5,308 bases of DNA from positions 1 through 5,308 of the forward strand of contig JAFCZZ010000164.1 of NCBI GenBank assembly GCA_019314085.1, written 5' to 3'. The first letter of the stretch is position 1. Each line of letters starts with the position of its first letter. The notes under the pieces are model-generated. The model saw only the letters and a list, made by a program, of their open reading frames with translations. It did no database searches and was not told the origin of the DNA. The DNA is from Deltaproteobacteria bacterium. GTDB lineage: Bacteria; Desulfobacterota; Syntrophia; Syntrophales; UBA2210. The position numbers were made by a program, and so were the translations under genes. Positions 4,075 through 5,308 of the stretch are shown piece by piece.

Positions 4075-4863
4075 TCAAAACAGCATCCCCTCCCGCATCT
4101 CTACCGCGACAGGATTAAGCCATAGGACTTCCTCCCGGACCCGTCCTCCATCCGCGTTCGCACTTACCCGACATTCCTCCCAACTCACCAGCTCACAGGA
4201 ATAAAGATCATTCTCATATCCCGATAGCAATACAGGACCTGGGCTGGCCTTGAGCGCGTCCAGCATCTCGCAATGTTCTTCCTCGCTTGTACGCATGGCA
4301 TATAAGGGCGGGACTTCCAGGTAAGGCGGGTCGGCGTAGATCAGGGTATGCTTGGCCGCAAGTCGGTTGATAACATCGACGGCGAGCGAGTTCTCTATCT
4401 GCACCCCGCGTAGCCTTTCTGCTACGGCGAGGATCCGCTCTGGCAGATCCCGCCAAACATGAACGACAATCTTGCCCTGCGCTCCGCAACCTTCGTTCTT
4501 CCAGCCGCTAGAGGTGTTCAGGCGAGTCCCGAACGCTTGCCAACATCGGACAAGGAACCGACGTGCATCCTCCAGTTCGTCACCAGTCATTTCATAACTG
4601 GCGCAGTACTCCTCCCGGCTCCACGGTGTCATGTAAATGAGGTCCGTCAGCTCTTGCGGCCGCTCGCGCAAGACGCGAAACAGGTTAATCACGTCGCCGT
4701 TCAAATCGTTGACCGTTTCGATCTTGGATCGTTCCTTCTTGAATAGCACGGCACCTGACCCGAAGTAAGGCTCGACGTAGTGAACATGATCTGGCATGTG
4801 AGAGATGATCCAGTCAGCGATGTTCCACTTACTGCCTGGATAACGAAGGACGGGTGGTTTCAC
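4075..4863 (-). CDS. D12-class adenine-N6 DNA methyltransferase (Dam-like)
   Basis: The product is 262 residues, normal for the MethyltransfD12 family, which methylates N6 of adenine in DNA with SAM. The motifs are LRYPGSKW at 6-13 (motif X, the family hallmark), YVEPYFGSGAVLF at 29-41 (motif I, SAM loop), DLNGDVINLF at 53-62, catalytic LIYADPPYLE at 174-183 (motif IV, DPPY 178-181), and VLLSGYEN at 211-218. The central variable part (about 75-165) would set the recognition site, which I cannot predict. The GTG start overlaps the upstream stop (GTGA) with only a weak GGGGAT upstream, so coupling is likely. No restriction endonuclease is nearby. The stop at 4075 is followed by the cytosine methyltransferase after a short gap, so the pair is probably co-expressed. 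Confidence 0.95.
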   Translation of the reverse strand: MKPPVLRYPGSKWNIADWIISHMPDHVHYVEPYFGSGAVLFKKERSKIETVNDLNGDVINLFRVLRERPQELTDLIYMTPWSREEYCASYEMTGDELEDARRFLVRCWQAFGTRLNTSSGWKNEGCGAQGKIVVHVWRDLPERILAVAERLRGVQIENSLAVDVINRLAAKHTLIYADPPYLEVPPLYAMRTSEEEHCEMLDALKASPGPVLLSGYENDLYSCELVSWEECRVSANADGGRVREEVLWLNPVAVEMREGMLF

Positions 4864-5282
4864 GGCACTATCCCCACAATGTAGTCAACCTGACCCTGTA
4901 CGTTCGGTATCCACGTCTGGTAAGGGTTCTCGCAATACTCAGGGTTCACAAACTCCTCGGCCCGTTGCGCCGAACCCCACCGCTTGAGCGTGTTGTCAAA
5001 CCAAAACGCCACGCTCTGTTCCCATGATCCAAACGACATACCCGGCCCTAGCCCCCACGCGTTGAACGCGGGGCACACACGGCCCTTCGTGCTTTCCGCT
5101 TGCGCAATAGCGGGGCAGAGCGCGAAGTTGACTCCAGTCCTGTCGGCGTGACTGACGATGAGTTCCCCGAGCCCCGCCATCGGTGAACCCACAAGGTAGA
5201 TATTCACCTGTCCGACACGGCGAGTCTTGCGCTCCGACGCAATCGCCTGGTCAAGCAACCACGTTATCCTCTTAGCGTCCAT
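4860..5282 (-). CDS. Lysozyme / lytic-transglycosylase-like cell-wall hydrolase, N-terminus uncertain
   Basis: The chain resembles the lysozyme-like fold family that cleaves the glycan strands of peptidoglycan. SPMAGLGELIVSHADRTGVN (33-52) is the usual leading helix. CPAIAQAES at 56-64 places the likely catalytic Glu63 before Ser64. FNAWGLGPG at 73-81 and SFGSWEQSVAFW at 83-94 are the next conserved blocks, and the tail NPYQTWIPNV resembles the substrate-side end. No signal peptide or membrane segment is visible, so export would need a holin, or the enzyme may be virion-borne. The ATG at 5282 is the only start in view, but it lacks a Shine-Dalgarno site and the frame stays open to the window edge, so the true protein may begin further right. 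It ends in a GTGA overlap with the adenine methyltransferase. Confidence 0.78.
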   Translation of the reverse strand: MDAKRITWLLDQAIASERKTRRVGQVNIYLVGSPMAGLGELIVSHADRTGVNFALCPAIAQAESTKGRVCPAFNAWGLGPGMSFGSWEQSVAFWFDNTLKRWGSAQRAEEFVNPEYCENPYQTWIPNVQGQVDYIVGIVP

Positions 5283-5308
5283 CTCGGGCGTGTTGCCGCC
5301 GGAGGTAG

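Overview
The window reads as part of a tailed-phage or prophage genome, probably from an uncultured bacterium. The reasons are one long run of tightly packed, short, mostly unrecognised genes on a single strand, a cell-wall lysis-type protein, two DNA methyltransferases with no restriction enzyme beside them, and strong Shine-Dalgarno sites. No capsid, tail, integrase or polymerase gene is visible, so the phage call is inference. The host cannot be named from this sequence.

Layout: every credible gene is on the minus strand, so transcription runs from the right edge (5308) to the left. In that order they are: a lysozyme/transglycosylase-like protein (4860-5282, perhaps cut by the window edge); a D12-class adenine-N6 DNA methyltransferase (4075-4863); a C5-cytosine DNA methyltransferase (3246-4046); an unknown 83-residue protein (2998-3249); a 41-residue double-CxxC protein (2876-3001); a 136-residue protein with an N-terminal zinc-ribbon pattern (2469-2879); a 101-residue C/H/CxxC protein (2163-2468); a class I SAM-dependent methyltransferase (1568-2176); an 80-residue C4 protein (1326-1568); a 62-residue CxxC/CxxC protein (1138-1326); and a 201-residue protein with a Cys-pair C-terminus (536-1141). 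Apart from the adenine/cytosine methyltransferase junction, neighbours touch or overlap by 1 to 14 bases (ATGA, GTGA, TAATG, TAGTG), so translational coupling is likely.

Positions 1-535 hold no credible gene. They are visibly A/T-richer and contain several dyads, two mutually exclusive hairpins and a terminator-like hairpin at 492-515 that closes the operon.

Working picture: the two DNA methyltransferases probably modify phage DNA against host restriction. The small Cys-pair proteins probably bind metal and could be nucleic-acid or protein adaptors, but nothing in the sequence fixes their role. The points most worth following are: a 259-codon open frame lying inside the cytosine methyltransferase gene with its own Shine-Dalgarno site and recognisable motifs; the run of six small Cys-pair proteins; and the 5' part of the last gene (779-1141), which can fold into several helices plus a pseudoknot and is followed by an internal ribosome binding site.
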